DNA from: Patiria miniata
Taxonomy: Eukaryota > Echinodermata > Asteroidea > Valvatida > Asterinidae
Assembly (NCBI RefSeq): GCF_015706575.1
Contig: NW_024037072.1
Span: 16,741,162 to 16,805,161 of the forward strand
Length of the DNA stretch: 64,000 nt
Direction: 5' to 3'
A model generated the notes under the pieces. That model had not been told where the DNA came from. It did no database searches and worked only from the letters and a program-made list of their open reading frames with translations. Numbering within the stretch: position 1 is the stretch's first letter; the number at the start of each line of letters is the position of its first letter. Shown here piece after piece: positions 31,395 through 41,599 of this stretch. The position numbers were made by a program, and so were the translations under genes.

Positions 31395-32155
31395 GAGGAA
31401 CTCAACACCACCATCAGAGGTATCCCTGTCGTAGAACAACTGTACCTCCTTGGCGAATTCAACGCCCGAGTGGGATCTGACCACAACTCCTGGCCCAGCT
31501 GCATCACTCACGTTGGCGTTGGCAAGCCAACTGAGAACGGGCAGAGGCTGCAGAAGCACCTCAGATCCCGTCACTGGCTTCAGCTTCATCTCATCATCAC
31601 AGGAAGACCCTCACGAAACTGCGTTCTCATCACACACAGCACTGACTGTAATACAGACCACTCCCAAATAAACAGATCCACCGCTCAAGGCAAAAAAGAC
31701 GCCCATACTTCAAACATCGCCAGGACGTCAATCCCAGATCTGTGCAACACGAGGAATCTCCCTCCTCGATATCGTTAAGAAGGCCTTCGCCCTTGTAGTG
31801 TTGAACAGATCGTAGCTGCGAGCTGAGTGCATATACCCTGAGAGGCAGTGCGGTTTCAGAGCTGAAAGATTAAAGATCGACATTATCTTCTCCATTGTCT
31901 TCGACTTACGGCAGCTCCAGGAGAAGTGCCGAGAGCAGCGACGACCGATGTACTGACCGCCGGCCTTGCCGATGAAGGCCTTCGACCTTCGTCAGTAGAA
32001 AAGGCCTCTTCAGGCTACTGCAGAAGATTGGATGTCTCCAAGTCATCAAAACATTCAACTCCATTACCTTATCAGCATCGGACATATGATGTGCACAACA
32101 GCTGAACACCCCCGAACACTGGATGTGATCTCTCCGGATCATCTCTAGCAACATG
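31395..32155 (+). pseudogene. LINE fragment: endonuclease end and RT start, heavily mutated
   Basis: The plus strand reads EQLYLLGEFNARVGSDHNSW and GKPTENGQRL, then RSRHWLQLHLIITGR and TDCNTDHS. These are recurrent strings of the L1-like LINE endonucleases that are often mis-annotated in animal genomes as craniofacial development protein. Further on, QCGFRAERLKIDIIF and RQLQEKCREQRRPMY (31845-31950) match the RT start, then KAFDLRQ. There is an internal deletion, frame changes and stops throughout. Confidence 0.75.
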
Positions 32156-32261
32156 TCTGCAACGAGGTTAACACAAACTCGAGAGCAAATACCTTACCAG
32201 TTCGTTGATGCGTCACAAATACGGAGACAATTGGAGAAACCAACCCTCCCAATGAAGGCAT

Positions 32262-33285
32262 ATAATGTTTCCGGAATCATCTGCCATGGTTCGATACACC
32301 TTATGGGTATACCAGCAGAATGACTGGCAACGTGAGAAGTTCCAAGTGGTCATTGTGCCAGGACCAGCTATCAATGGGCTCCCTACTATACGAGCCGCAC
32401 GTACCCTACGAGCCGCACCCTACACTTGGTCAAAACCTACACTGGCACACTGCCCCCAAAGCCTCAGGCCCCCTCAGGAACCAAAGGGCTGACCACTACC
32501 ACTCCGGTGAGAGACATACAAGACATGAAGGACCGGCTCCCAAAGCAGTTTGATACTTTCGACGACTTAGATACGCGCTCTCCTACACTTCAAGCCAGAT
32601 ACTCAGTCCCACATAAATCCGCCACATAGGTGCAGCTTTCATGCCAAACCAAAACCGCAGGCCAAGCTGAAAAAGACTGAGAAAGGCTGGGTCATACGAA
32701 AAGTCTCCCATCACACGGACATCACATGCAGCTCTATCACAGCAACTGCCAAAAAAGACGGCCCGTTCAGGATGTGTCCGGATCCCAAGCAGCTAAACAC
32801 ATAATGTTTTCTAAAGATCCCCACTCTTGAGGAGCTCAAGCCAGGCTCCTCCAAGCTAGACGTCAAAAGCAGAGTATTGGTCTGCTCACCTAGGGCAGTC
32901 TGAAAAACTGACAACATACAATTTGGTTGTTAACAGCTTTCGTCGCCCATTCATCGGCTTATCAGTAAGCCAAGATAATGGTCCCAAAAATATTGATGGC
33001 AAAATAAGCTAGATGCCTTGATGCATTGGAACAATCACCGTGACGACATTGCAGTATACGGTCTCCCTTGAAGAGCATGACGAGCGGCTGAATGTCTCAT
33101 CGCCCTGATGGAAACTGCGGGTTCCTTAGCATAGTCAACAATGTCTCACACTACACCCCAAAGTGCGCAGACAAAGTTGCTCCCTTCAGCGATCTTCTTC
33201 GAAAAGATGTACCATTTCTCTGGGAAGAGGACCATCAAGCTTCTTTTACAACCCTTAAACACTCCATCTGAACTCAGTCCTGGCT
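32262..33285 (+). pseudogene. Ty3/gypsy protease-RT fragment with deletion
   Basis: The plus strand reads WQREKFQVVIVPGPAINGLP (the end of the protease region), then MKDRLPKQFDTFDDLD. RT strings SSITATAKKDGPFRMCPDPK and IPTLEELKPGSSKLD follow at 32730-32860. After a deletion of the palm, DDIAVYGLP and LIALMETAGSL appear at 33040-33120, then a connection segment (LRKDVPFLWEEDHQ in a shifted frame, about 33195-33235). It belongs to a different gypsy family from the element at 1-6929 and is dead. Confidence 0.75.
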
Positions 33286-34361
33286 ACTTTTGGGCAAAAA
33301 ACCCACCCTGTACTACATTCCATCCCACTGACATACCACTCAAATGAAAGATCTTGTTGTTCCCTTTAATTTGATACCACATTTGTTGTTGTAATGCTTG
33401 TCGTTCTGAAGATATTATCAATTTATATGTTTTTCAAGTGTCAGCATTTAAGATACTAATAATCAATTACAAAAAATAATAATCAATTGCAAAAACTCTT
33501 TTGGCATAGAATTTGAACCTTTTTCTCTGACTCTGACATTAACACATACGGTTTGCATGTTAAGGTGCCAAACAAAAATACATGAATTTAGCCAAAAATC
33601 GGTTTTTTTTACCAAAAAAGTGCTTTTTGGCCCCAAAAACCACCCTTTACTACATTCCACACCCCTGACATACCACTCAAATGAAAGATCTTGTTGTTCC
33701 TTTTCATTTGATGCGACTTTTGTTGTTGTGATGGTTGTAGTTCAGAAGATATTATCAATTTATATATATTTCATGCAATAATTAGCTGATGACGTCATAA
33801 TGACGTCATACATGCCCTTCCCATCATCCAATTTTTTGCGTCCGTCTTTTTTTCGATAAGGTATACCATGGAGATGCTTTGGTGAAAAAATGGTGCTTTT
33901 GTCCACCGTGTCACGATCCTTGGCATTTTTGTCACTAAGGTACCTCACTATGTGTAAGGTTTATTAAGTCAGACTCTCACCGCAGAAGTTGAACCTATAT
34001 CATGGATGGGATACACAATGCCCATTTGAAACTTCCTGCAAGACCTCTTGACAGAACGCCTTTGCCGATTAGCATGAAAATTGATTAGGAGTCAACAGGG
34101 TACCGAAAAAAAGTATGTAGGGTTTCATGGTTAGCAAAGGAGACTATTTAAAATGATTGACATATTGACAAACGTCTATCCTTTTGTGAAAAGAACATGG
34201 CCATTTGCAAATTATTTGGCTTTTGCCTAGTCTTATCGAGAACACTGACTTGAACAAGAGCTCAAAGCCACCTGACTGAACCAGACGGCATGTAGGGAAA
34301 ACAATATTGCCGCGGTTGGCGCAAAAGCGGCTTAAAATAAGTTATACCATTGCCCTTAGTA

Positions 34362-34623
34362 CATGGGCGTAGCAAGGGGGGAGGCAAGGGGGGGCACTTG
34401 CCCCTCCTTGGAAAAGCCAAAAAAAAAAGAGGAAGAAAAAAAAGAAGAAAAAAAAAAGAGGCGCGAAGACAAAGTGGTGTAAACTTAATGAATTGGGGGG
34501 GGGGGGGCAAAATGTCCCTGCCCCCCTCTAAACCTGATAAATCGAGAATGTGTTGAGAAATACAAGCATTTTTTGGCAAACAAAAATTGCCCCCCTTTAG
34601 AAAAAATCCTGGCGACGCCCATG
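34362..34623. mobile_element. Short hAT-like MITE, second copy
   Basis: CATGGGCGTAGC (34362-34373) and GGCGACGCCCATG (34611-34623) form near-perfect terminal inverted repeats. The flanking octamers CCTTAGTA and CCCGAGTA agree at 6 of 8 positions, consistent with a hAT target duplication. The interior, in opposite orientation, matches 5663-5943 (AAATACAAGCATTTTTTGGC; CGCGAAGACAAAGTGGTGTA). It lies in the intron before exon 6. Confidence 0.82.
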
Positions 34624-34907
34624 CCCGAGTATGACATTTGTACCGATTTGAGTCGGTAAGAATGTCTGTGTCAAATGTGAAAGCAATTAATATATCAACA
34701 AACAAAAAGGGTATAACGATATTATTTTTCTTTAAATTGATACAAAACAGAATACAGATGCAGAATAACGATGATAAAAATACACTTACTCAGATTCTAC
34801 ATTCATTACTCCAGCAATATAAAATAAAATAATATTTCAGTGAGAAAACAGAAAAATGGAATAAATGATTCATTTCGTCGTTATTGTGTGTTTTATTGGT
34901 GTAACAG

Positions 34908-35117
34908 TGGCCCTCAATGTGTACCAGCTTCCAGTATATCACACAATCAGCGAGGGTGAAATCATCCTAACCAGAAGCGGTCAATATATGTATACAAGGA
35001 TTTGGTTAAAAGCCAGGAGTTGTGTGAGAAATGCTACTTCGGAATTTCAAATTGCTCTTGAGGCAGTCAATGGTGACATCTTTCCGTCGTACGTGGCAAT
35101 CGATGACATTAGTACTG
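34908..35117 (+). CDS. Exon 6: MAM domain 1, last third
   Basis: Acceptor GTGTAACAG and donor G|GTATGA bound 210 bases, phase 1. The product includes VALNVYQLPVYHTISEGEII, the long strand IWLKARSC, ATSEFQIALEAV and YVAIDDISTG. FQIxxEA and AIDDI are the two most recognisable MAM motifs. It completes the first MAM domain with exons 4 and 5. Identity to exon 11 is striking: RSGQY, LKARSCVRNATSEF and QIALEAV are unchanged, which suggests recent duplication or gene conversion. Confidence 0.88.
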
Positions 35118-35236
35118 GTATGATATGCTTTCTTTTTATTCAAACCTGAAACACTTTACCCCTACCCCGGATTTGGTGAATTATGCCAAACTCTACCGCG
35201 GTATTTCCGCGAATCGCATTTTGACAATGTAGAATA

Positions 35237-36138
35237 CAGTCGTTTTCCTAGTTCCGGGTAGCAAACATCATTCAGGCTGCTTCAAGCTCAATTACTCTAC
35301 AAATTCAAGTGACATTGGTTCATTTGATTACCTTGAGTGATGGAGATACTACATAATAATTTTCCAAATTAAGGCTATTTTTTTTATTTTACGACGTCGA
35401 AAGTACCGATGTCACTTTTCCTAGTTCCGGATCGGTTCAGTCAGTTCCGAAACGATCAAAACTGCTTCGTGCAAAAAAAGAATCACGCGAGAAAATCTTT
35501 TTTTTTCAGCCAGAACTTACCGAAGCAAGCATATTTTCTAATGAAGTATTATTTCATTTTCCCAAAAAAGTTCATTCAAGAGAATTCCACCAAATTTAAC
35601 AAAGAGAAAAACGTAAATGATTTTAAAACGTTTGTCTGCAGTGCAACGGCACGAACTCACGCACGGACCGAAAACATTTGACACAGCACAGAAAACGTCA
35701 CACGAAATCGATTAACGCGCGTGTAGTTGGCTCGTTAGTTACAAATAAGTACACACGCTATAGGAACTAATCACATGCATACGGTCATTCGTTGGCGAAT
35801 GTTCAAAAATTAGAGACTCTACAACTTATTTTGATTCAACAAACATTCGATGGAAGAGTTTATTACTATTATGTATAAACAAAATATTCGAAATCACACG
35901 GTTCGAGTGATGTACCGTCCATTCGCAGCTCCTGCGATTTTCTATAAACAGTCCAAACAAGTCAAAGTGCGAGTCGGAAATCTGGCCGAAATTCCTCTTC
36001 TAAAGTTTTTATCGAAAAGATCTTCGTGTACCAAGAAGCTCTGTCAGAAAAAAAATATTGGAGACTTATCCAAAAGCGGTAGGTTTTTATTTGAAGCTAT
36101 CTCGAACTAGATAAAATCCGGAACTAGGAAAAAGACTG
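35237..36138. mobile_element. Tc1/mariner-like non-autonomous element
   Basis: CAGTCGTTTTCCTAGTTCCGG (35237-35257, 21 bases shown in two overlapping motifs CAGTCGTTTTCC and CCTAGTTCCGG) is inverted at CCGGAACTAGGAAAAAGACTG ending at 36138, with one or two mismatches. TA flanks both sides (35235-35236, 36139-36140), the signature of Tc1/mariner insertion. A third partial terminus TTTTCCTAGTTCCGG occurs at 35417. No transposase motif was seen in the longest internal frame (35850-36110). Confidence 0.82.
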
Positions 36139-36328
36139 TATTTTATTTGCCCTTCCGAACGAACGAGGAAAACGAATCATCAGGATGTATTATTCTTTAT
36201 CAAACAATATCAGAACGGCAACATTTCGATAGGTTACGAATACCTACATTTGTATTTTATATTCATATTCCTACAATCACTGTCCTACGTTGTCTGTCTC
36301 CGTTATTTGGATACTTCATTTCCCCTAG

Positions 36329-36454
36329 TTATCCCTCGAATGTTCCTCTTCGATGCAACTGGAGACTTTCCTTCAGATGGTGGAGAGGCAGTCCTTTCGG
36401 ATAGAGATCATCCATTTACGTGCACGGTACTAGACGTCAACCGCGAGGTACAGG
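36329..36454 (+). CDS. Exon 7: Ig domain 2, first half
   Basis: Acceptor TTTCCCCTAG and donor CAGG|GTGAGT bound 126 bases, phase 1. It encodes VIPRMFLFDATGD, then VLSDRDHPFTCTVLDVNREV with the first Ig cysteine, and ends in the codon CAG plus one G. The CAGG tail at 36451-36454 lies inside the terminal inverted repeat of the mariner-like element that makes up the following intron. Gln 42 of the exon is therefore transposon-derived. Exon 8 completes the domain with the core Trp and second Cys. Confidence 0.84.
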
Positions 36455-36622
36455 GTGAGTCAAAAAGAAAGTAACCTGTATTAATATTTTCCCATTAAAA
36501 GAAGTTTAAATTTGAGACGTCAATCAAGAATGTATGAAACGAGCATGTTCTTTCACTCATGTCACAAAAAAGAATTAGTGAAATTGGTCAATGCTACCGG
36601 TAGAATGTTTACTGAAAGGACC

Positions 36623-36657
<35 letters not shown>

Positions 36658-37109
36658 GCTGTCCGTGCAATGCTAAACGCTTTGAAGCTATTCAGCCGAG
36701 TGAAAACTGGAGACAACACACAGGCATTAAAATACAAATGAGATTTTTATAATTTGAGTCAAGACTGAAACATTATTTTTTTGTCGGAGTTTGTGTTTGA
36801 AATATAAGGAACGAATCAATTTCTTTCTGAAATGATGATAGGGATTTTTGTCTTTTTCGTATTAAGTTTTCGTTCATTCAAGGAGGAATGTACCCCCATT
36901 TGTTCATTGTATTTTAAATTACAACTGAATTTTGTGTTATTTTTATTAAAATGGAAATTTACGTGCAAATTACGTGCATTTTTTACAGTAACTAGCTGAA
37001 TAGCTTCAAAACACGTGTCAATTAGTCCTATGTTATTTATATTAAATGAGCGAGCCACACTTTTTTTATTTTTTTTCTAACTAGGTCGTTTTCTTTTGAA
37101 CTCACTTTG
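36451..37109 (+). mobile_element. Mariner-like element family X, copy 2, acting as an intron
   Basis: The left terminus CAGGGTGAGTCAAAAAGAAA (36451-36470) has an inverted partner whose reverse reads CAAAGTGAGTTCAAAAGAAA (from 37109). TA flanks both ends (36449-36450, 37110-37111). The donor GTGAGT is bases 5-10 of the left repeat. The acceptor TAG is the right-hand TA copy plus the next exon base. A T-rich tract and CTAAC branch-point-like word (37076-37081) lie within the element. It spans almost exactly the intron (36455-37112). It shares its interior with copies at 19803 and 25700. Confidence 0.82.
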
Positions 37110-37112
37110 TAG

Positions 37113-37310
37113 AACTTGTGTGGACCTTGGCTGGCCAGCGAGTAAAACAAGTCAGAAACAGAAGCGTCGACACCATGGACGGATTTAGCGTAAGCAGTAG
37201 TGTCGTTGTGTCACCTAACAGAGACATTCATAGAAAGACACTGCAATGCGAAGCGTTCTACGCAGATGGTGAGCTGATCGACGGTATGACTGTATCAATC
37301 GTTGTAAGAG
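37113..37310 (+). CDS. Exon 8: Ig domain 2, second half
   Basis: Acceptor TTTGTAG and donor G|GTGAGA bound 198 bases, phase 1. It encodes ELVWTLAGQRV with the core Trp, a strand FSVSSSVVV, and KTLQCEAFYADG with the second Ig cysteine, ending MTVSIVVRG. With exon 7 it forms a complete Ig domain. The first Cys to Trp spacing is 13 residues, against 12 in the intronless Ig of exon 3. The extra residue is the Gln contributed by the transposon end. Confidence 0.85.
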
Positions 37311-38626
37311 GTGAGATGCAATTTGAAATATGTATTTTGAAGTTGAAACGTAGTCTCGTTTATATATCTTTTTTTATTCAATTCAAGTAGAAATTTATTA
37401 CCATAATTTCAAATCGTTATGAATTTAAATATATTACTATTAAATCAAATAAGTATACTTTAAAGAAATCCGAATAAAAACAATGCAGGGAAATTCAAGA
37501 AGTTGAAGCTTGTATAAACATGTCGTTAAATACAGGGAAACAATTGTAAAAAAAAAACTGATCAATAAAAATATGACAGGAAACAGAAAGGGAACAGGAA
37601 AAAGAGACAGACACATGGACAGACAGTACAAAGTATTGCGTAATGAAAGATCACAGTAAGTACAGTTTTATAAAAGAAATATCAAAGATCGCAGAAAATT
37701 AGAGAAGTTGGCCCAAATTGAAAACTCCAAGTTCTCCTTTACAAGCCTTTAAATTGACCAACATCATTCAAAGCTTTCCAGAGACACAGCCCGTAGTATC
37801 TCAAAGTGCTTTTGGAGTGAGTCCTGCGATTGTAGGGCAAAAATACATTGTGTTTGTTACGTGCTGAAAAAAAAGAAGAGAAGGAACCGAGAAGGTAGTT
37901 CTTGAACCGGTATGAAGTTTATTTGTGTCAACGAGTGGCAAAATAAGGTTGGGTGTGCTCGTGCGAAAGTGAATTGGTACCAATTCTTGTTTAATATACA
38001 AATGCTTAAAGAGTAGATGAAGCATTATGCACCTTTTAAAGCTCGTTTTGTGCGTGCGTGTGGCATCTAACCAGCTAACAATATTTTCCAAAATTGCGAT
38101 CACTAAATAAGAAAAGGGTATCCAATTGGATGCTTTTGACGTTTATCTAAACAAGAAATCTCAGTTACTATTGTAATATTTGTATCATGCAAGGTCAGGT
38201 AAACATTTTAACCAATGTGTTTCTCAACCTAAGATCAATCACATTGAAATAAAAAATAACACGATATCTCATTCTTTCCGTGTAGTTTGTAAACAATTAA
38301 CTTTTATTTGACGTTATCGTGACTTTTCGTGTACTCACATTTTGGGTCCTTTGGTGACGTACTTCGTGGCGGTAGGTAATGTAGGCCCTATTGTGCGTGA
38401 TCGGAGAAAAATTGCACAGAATCATTTTCAAAAATCGAGGAGGTAACATTATATATGTTTAAGTGGTAAGGAAACAATTAATTTCCTTTACTTGACACCT
38501 TCAGTGCATTGTACGCCACGGAGGAAATGTAGCGTAAATTATTAGCTTCATGAAGTATGAATTTCAGCAGCTTATCGGGTCTGAAAACGACAAAGCGTTC
38601 TGTTTTTATTTGTCGCGCAAACGCAG
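37311..38626. other. Intron between Ig 2 and MAM 2
   Basis: Mostly AT-rich. A possible minus-strand LINE C-terminal fragment at 37770-38103 is listed separately. The last 80 bases (GTTCTGTTTTTATTTGTC and on) resemble the bases before exon 4 (27485-27516). Confidence 0.5.
37770..38103 (-). pseudogene. Possible LINE RT C-terminal fragment
   Basis: A 100-residue open stretch continues as ALRYYGLCLWKAL near 37770-37800. That tail has the form of the GxxxWNxLP segment at the end of many LINE reverse transcriptases, after a YIKQELVPIHF-like string. No catalytic motif is included, so this is a weak call that could be wrong. Confidence 0.3.
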
Positions 38627-38755
38627 GCTTCAACTGCACCTTCGAGGAAGGGCTCTGTGGTTGGAGACAATCAGGCGAGGGCTGGTCCAACTGGCAACTA
38701 CATCAGGGGCAATCCTCCAATGGTGAAAAGCCATATTTCGACAGCACGTTTGGCA
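38627..38755 (+). CDS. Exon 9: MAM domain 2, first third
   Basis: Acceptor AACGCAG and donor GTAAGT bound 129 bases, phase 1, the same length as exon 4. It encodes GFNCTFEEGLCGWRQ, then WSNWQLHQGQ and YFDSTFG, paralogous to exon 4 residue for residue through the first 15 positions but one. The donor context TTTGGCA|GTAAGTATTTGC is also nearly the same as in exon 4. This starts the second MAM domain. Confidence 0.86.
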
Positions 38756-40195
38756 GTAAGTATTTGCATCACGTGATGTTTCATTTATCTACAATCGCGT
38801 TGTCAAAAGAAGGTTGCAAACAAACAGATTATTGACCACTTTCAAAGTGAGCTTTCCGTACTTATCTTGATTCCATTCTCTGGTGATGCATCTCTTAGCT
38901 TTGTTGTCTTGAAAAGGTATTTAGTTTAATATTCATTGATTAACCTTGGAGCATGCAAGTGTGGTAACTTGATCATTTTCTTGTCTTGTGAAATTGTCAG
39001 TTTTTGAGTCTTTCTACGTGTGGTATAACACGCTGCCGAGCGACAGTAATTCGATGAACGGGCACAACCCAGTCACCATTTTAGAATCGTTCTAAATAAA
39101 TATGCTCATTTTCTTTCCGTCTCCCTTCTCCCCTTCTTTCTTTTTGTCTTTTTTTGTTTCACTTTTGTCTGAAAATAATTATTCTCAACGGTTTATGTTA
39201 TAAACTTGTTACTTGAAACCAACATCATCCCAGATCCAAAAGTATGCATATTACTCTGACGTCATGATGAAGTCATCAGGTATCTAATCGCAAGCGATTT
39301 GAGTTGAAAATTTGACCAACTTTTTTCACTTGTAACCTTTGAATAACATGATAAATGGTGTTTATATGCTGTAACCTTTACTTCTGGGACTACCGGGAGA
39401 TCAAACTAAGTTGAATTCAAAATATGAAATCAAATCAGAACAAACCGAAATATCCTCCGAACGGTTTACGGGATAAAAAAAACAAACCAAGGACGTGAAG
39501 AATCCTGAATCCATTGTCCCTATAGCAAAGTTTGTTGCCATAGTTTTGCTGATAACGTTGTTGTTGTGACATTTCGATGTATTTTTGGGGCTGTGAATCT
39601 TTTGTATGTACGTGTATTACTATGTACTTCAGTGCTATGGCCACCATCAACAAACCACTACAACTTTGGAGTTTCATTCAGGTACTGTTAGTACTATCCA
39701 TCTATCCGAATATAAGCCTGAACCTATCTATACCTCCCACTGATGCCAAAAATGTAATTTTGTTTGTTGCCAACAAACTACCACAGCCCAAGCTTCATGA
39801 ACCTTCACGCCCTGTTCCTGCCCAATCACTGCGCTTCGATTCGACAGGATTTATACATCTAAATCACCCTCTTCCAAATGCTTGAAACATGGATTATGTG
39901 TGCCTCAACATTCCCGGGATCCTCCGACTGATATTACAATTTCCAATGAGATATTGGGGAACACTGCATGATTATTGATCTACAAGTTACCGGAATGAAC
40001 AGAAATCTCATCCTGTCGACAATCCAGTCAGCCATCCAATATGTAGCAGATTAGTCTATTCTCTTTCTAATTTATTCAACATTCGTAATCTAATGCAACG
40101 TACCATTGATCCTTTGCCCTTTTCACTAACGTACCCAAAGGTGAAGCATGCCAAATGGCCAAGGAAAGATCAGCACAAGACTCCTCACTGTGTGA
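38756..40195. other. Intron sequence before the Penelope-like element
   Basis: I see no gene here. One TGACGTCATGATGAAGTCAT word (39257-39276) marks a member of the TGACGTCA-rich repeat family. Confidence 0.45.
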
Positions 40196-40319
40196 GTGCA
40201 CAACCCTTACCCCGGACCAGATTCATGATCTTCTGCTCACCTGCGTCTTGCTTTCAGTACAGAGACCACTTTTTTCGGACAAGTCCTCCGGAACCTCCAT
40301 GTGATCTCGTTTATCCCCG

Positions 40320-40650
40320 GTTCTAGCGGACTTGTTCATGGAAGAATTTGAACAGACGGTACTCCTCACAGCCGCCCAGAATCTGAGTGTGTGGTTCTGG
40401 TATTTTGATGACACCTTCATTAAGTGGCCGCTAAGCACATGATGACCTCTGACTGTTTCTGGAACACCTCAATGGGCTTCAAAGCAACATCCATATATGG
40501 ATCAGGAACGAGATGACCACAGCAACATCGAGTTCACAATGGATCAGGAGCGAGATCCTGGACGTTGAGGTCTCCAGACAGTCAGATGGCACCCTTATTT
40601 GTTGTGTGTACTGCAAACCCACACCCACAGACTGCTATCTGCACAACCCA
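40320..40650 (+). pseudogene. Penelope-like RT, C-terminal part
   Basis: The segment contains SPVLADLFMEEFE, then FDDTFI as the catalytic motif (usually YVDDTF), then EILDVEVSRQSDGTL and VYCKPTPTDCYL. LDVxVxRxxDGxxxxxVYRKPTxTDxYL is a hallmark of Penelope RTs. Frame shifts fall near 40440 and 40510. It produces no full protein. Confidence 0.82.
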
Positions 40651-40699
40651 CAACCTTTCACCACCCAAAGACCAAGTCGTCCGCCAACCGCAACAAGAA

Positions 40700-41240
40700 C
40701 TTCATCATATCATACAGCTCTGCAGCACAACAGATACAAGACCAACGGAATCTAAACCAAAGACCCACTCCCGACCAAATTCCGTACACAGGCAGTTCAT
40801 CACACATAATCCAGCGATTCCTGAACAACAATGACATCTACGTCTTTAAAACTGCACCCAATAAGATACACAACATCCTGCAGTCCCACAAAGACAGGCA
40901 GTGCCCCGAGACCAAACCTGGCATTTACAGGATAACCCGTGAATGTGGGAAAGTGTAATCGGGGAAACTGGACGTGATCTCAACACAAGACTGAAAGAGC
41001 ACAAAACACACGGCCGAAGAGGGAACTATAGGGGAAGTCCTTCATCATCAAACATTCCCACAGCAAAGACTCCACCATTAACTGGCAGCAAGCACAACTC
41101 ATCACCAGCATATACAGTGATACCCCCGCAAGTCCAGGAGGGCATGGAAATCTACAAGCACAAGACAGTTCCACAAGACATCTGGTACCGGTACCATATA
41201 TCAGTGATATATGGCGACCACTCCTTCACCGTCCGTCAAA
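40700..41240 (+). pseudogene. Penelope-like GIY-YIG endonuclease fragment
   Basis: The first frame ends PGIYRITRECGKV (to 40958). The shifted next frame carries IGETGRDLNTRLKEHK (40943-41040). Together they match the GIY-YIG core, where GIY is followed by a CGKxYIGxTGRxxxxRxxEH string. The enzyme nicks target DNA for insertion. The domain is cut by the frameshift near 40950 and by stops after 41040. Confidence 0.82.
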
Positions 41241-41545
41241 TGGGTTTTTCTTTACCCACGGACCCCATCCAATCCCCATAGTTCCCGTTTTTAGTTTTGG
41301 CCTATGGGTCCCCTATACCCTTGGCACTCTGTTTGATGTTACCTCCATCCTTCTGACATGCTTCAGTGAGCACACACAGCCCACTTCAGCAACCTACCAA
41401 GCATCTCAGCATCCCAGCATGATAGCATCCTGTCAGAATCTCCCGCCTTTACCGGTCCATCGAACTTAGTATCCTGTTGCAGAATCTCCCCCTTCCACGG
41501 TCCACTGGACTTAGCACATCCACTACTTAAACCACCAAACCAGCC

Positions 41546-41592
41546 AGAGTCCTGATGACGAGCAGAGCATACTGGTCGAAATGTCGAGTTAA
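41546..41592 (+). ncRNA. Candidate minimal hammerhead ribozyme at the Penelope 3' end
   Basis: CTGATGA (41552-41558) is followed by a stem GAGCAG...CTGGTC (one G-G mismatch) closed by AGCATA. Then come GAAA (41578-41581) and TGTC, with predicted cleavage after C41585. One extra C sits between CTGATGA and the stem, as is seen in other Penelope-associated motifs. Stem I is weak (GAGTC before, GAGTT after). Penelope-like elements are known to carry such short type I hammerheads, which tend to act as dimers. The call is a core-motif match only. Confidence 0.6.
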
Positions 41593-41599
41593 ACTAACT

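Larger units (their letters stand above)
30055..33949. mobile_element. 3.9-kb fold-back with about 520-bp arms enclosing LINE and gypsy debris
   Basis: The outer ends AGTGAGGTACCTTAGTGA (30055-30072) and TCACTAAGGTACCTCACT (33932-33949) are exact inverses. The arms run inward to about 30580 and 33436 with high visible identity, including GACGTCATTATGACGTCATC, CATTTGAGTGGTATGTCAGG and AAGAGTTTTTGCAATTGATT. A third partial copy of the inner arm is at 33285-33425, direct to the right arm. The spacer holds a LINE fragment and a Ty3/gypsy fragment. It may be one transposon that received insertions, or two inverted copies of a MITE. Confidence 0.82.
40200..41595 (+). mobile_element. Penelope-like retroelement fragment
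   Basis: In plus-strand order I read the end of a Penelope-type RT, a GIY-YIG-type endonuclease and a hammerhead-ribozyme-like sequence. The RT strings are SPVLADLFMEEFEQ (40310-40355), FWYFDDTFIKWP (YVDD-like, about 40393-40428) and LEHLNGLQSNIHI (about 40462-40500). The combination is characteristic of Penelope-like elements, which prime reverse transcription at cut ends. The copy has stops and frame changes and is not active. The 5' boundary is unknown. Confidence 0.85.

Noticed and set aside
35850..36110. 86-residue frame inside the TA-flanked element at 35237-36138
   Set aside because: No DDE motif or other recognisable domain. The element is too short for a Tc1/mariner transposase gene.
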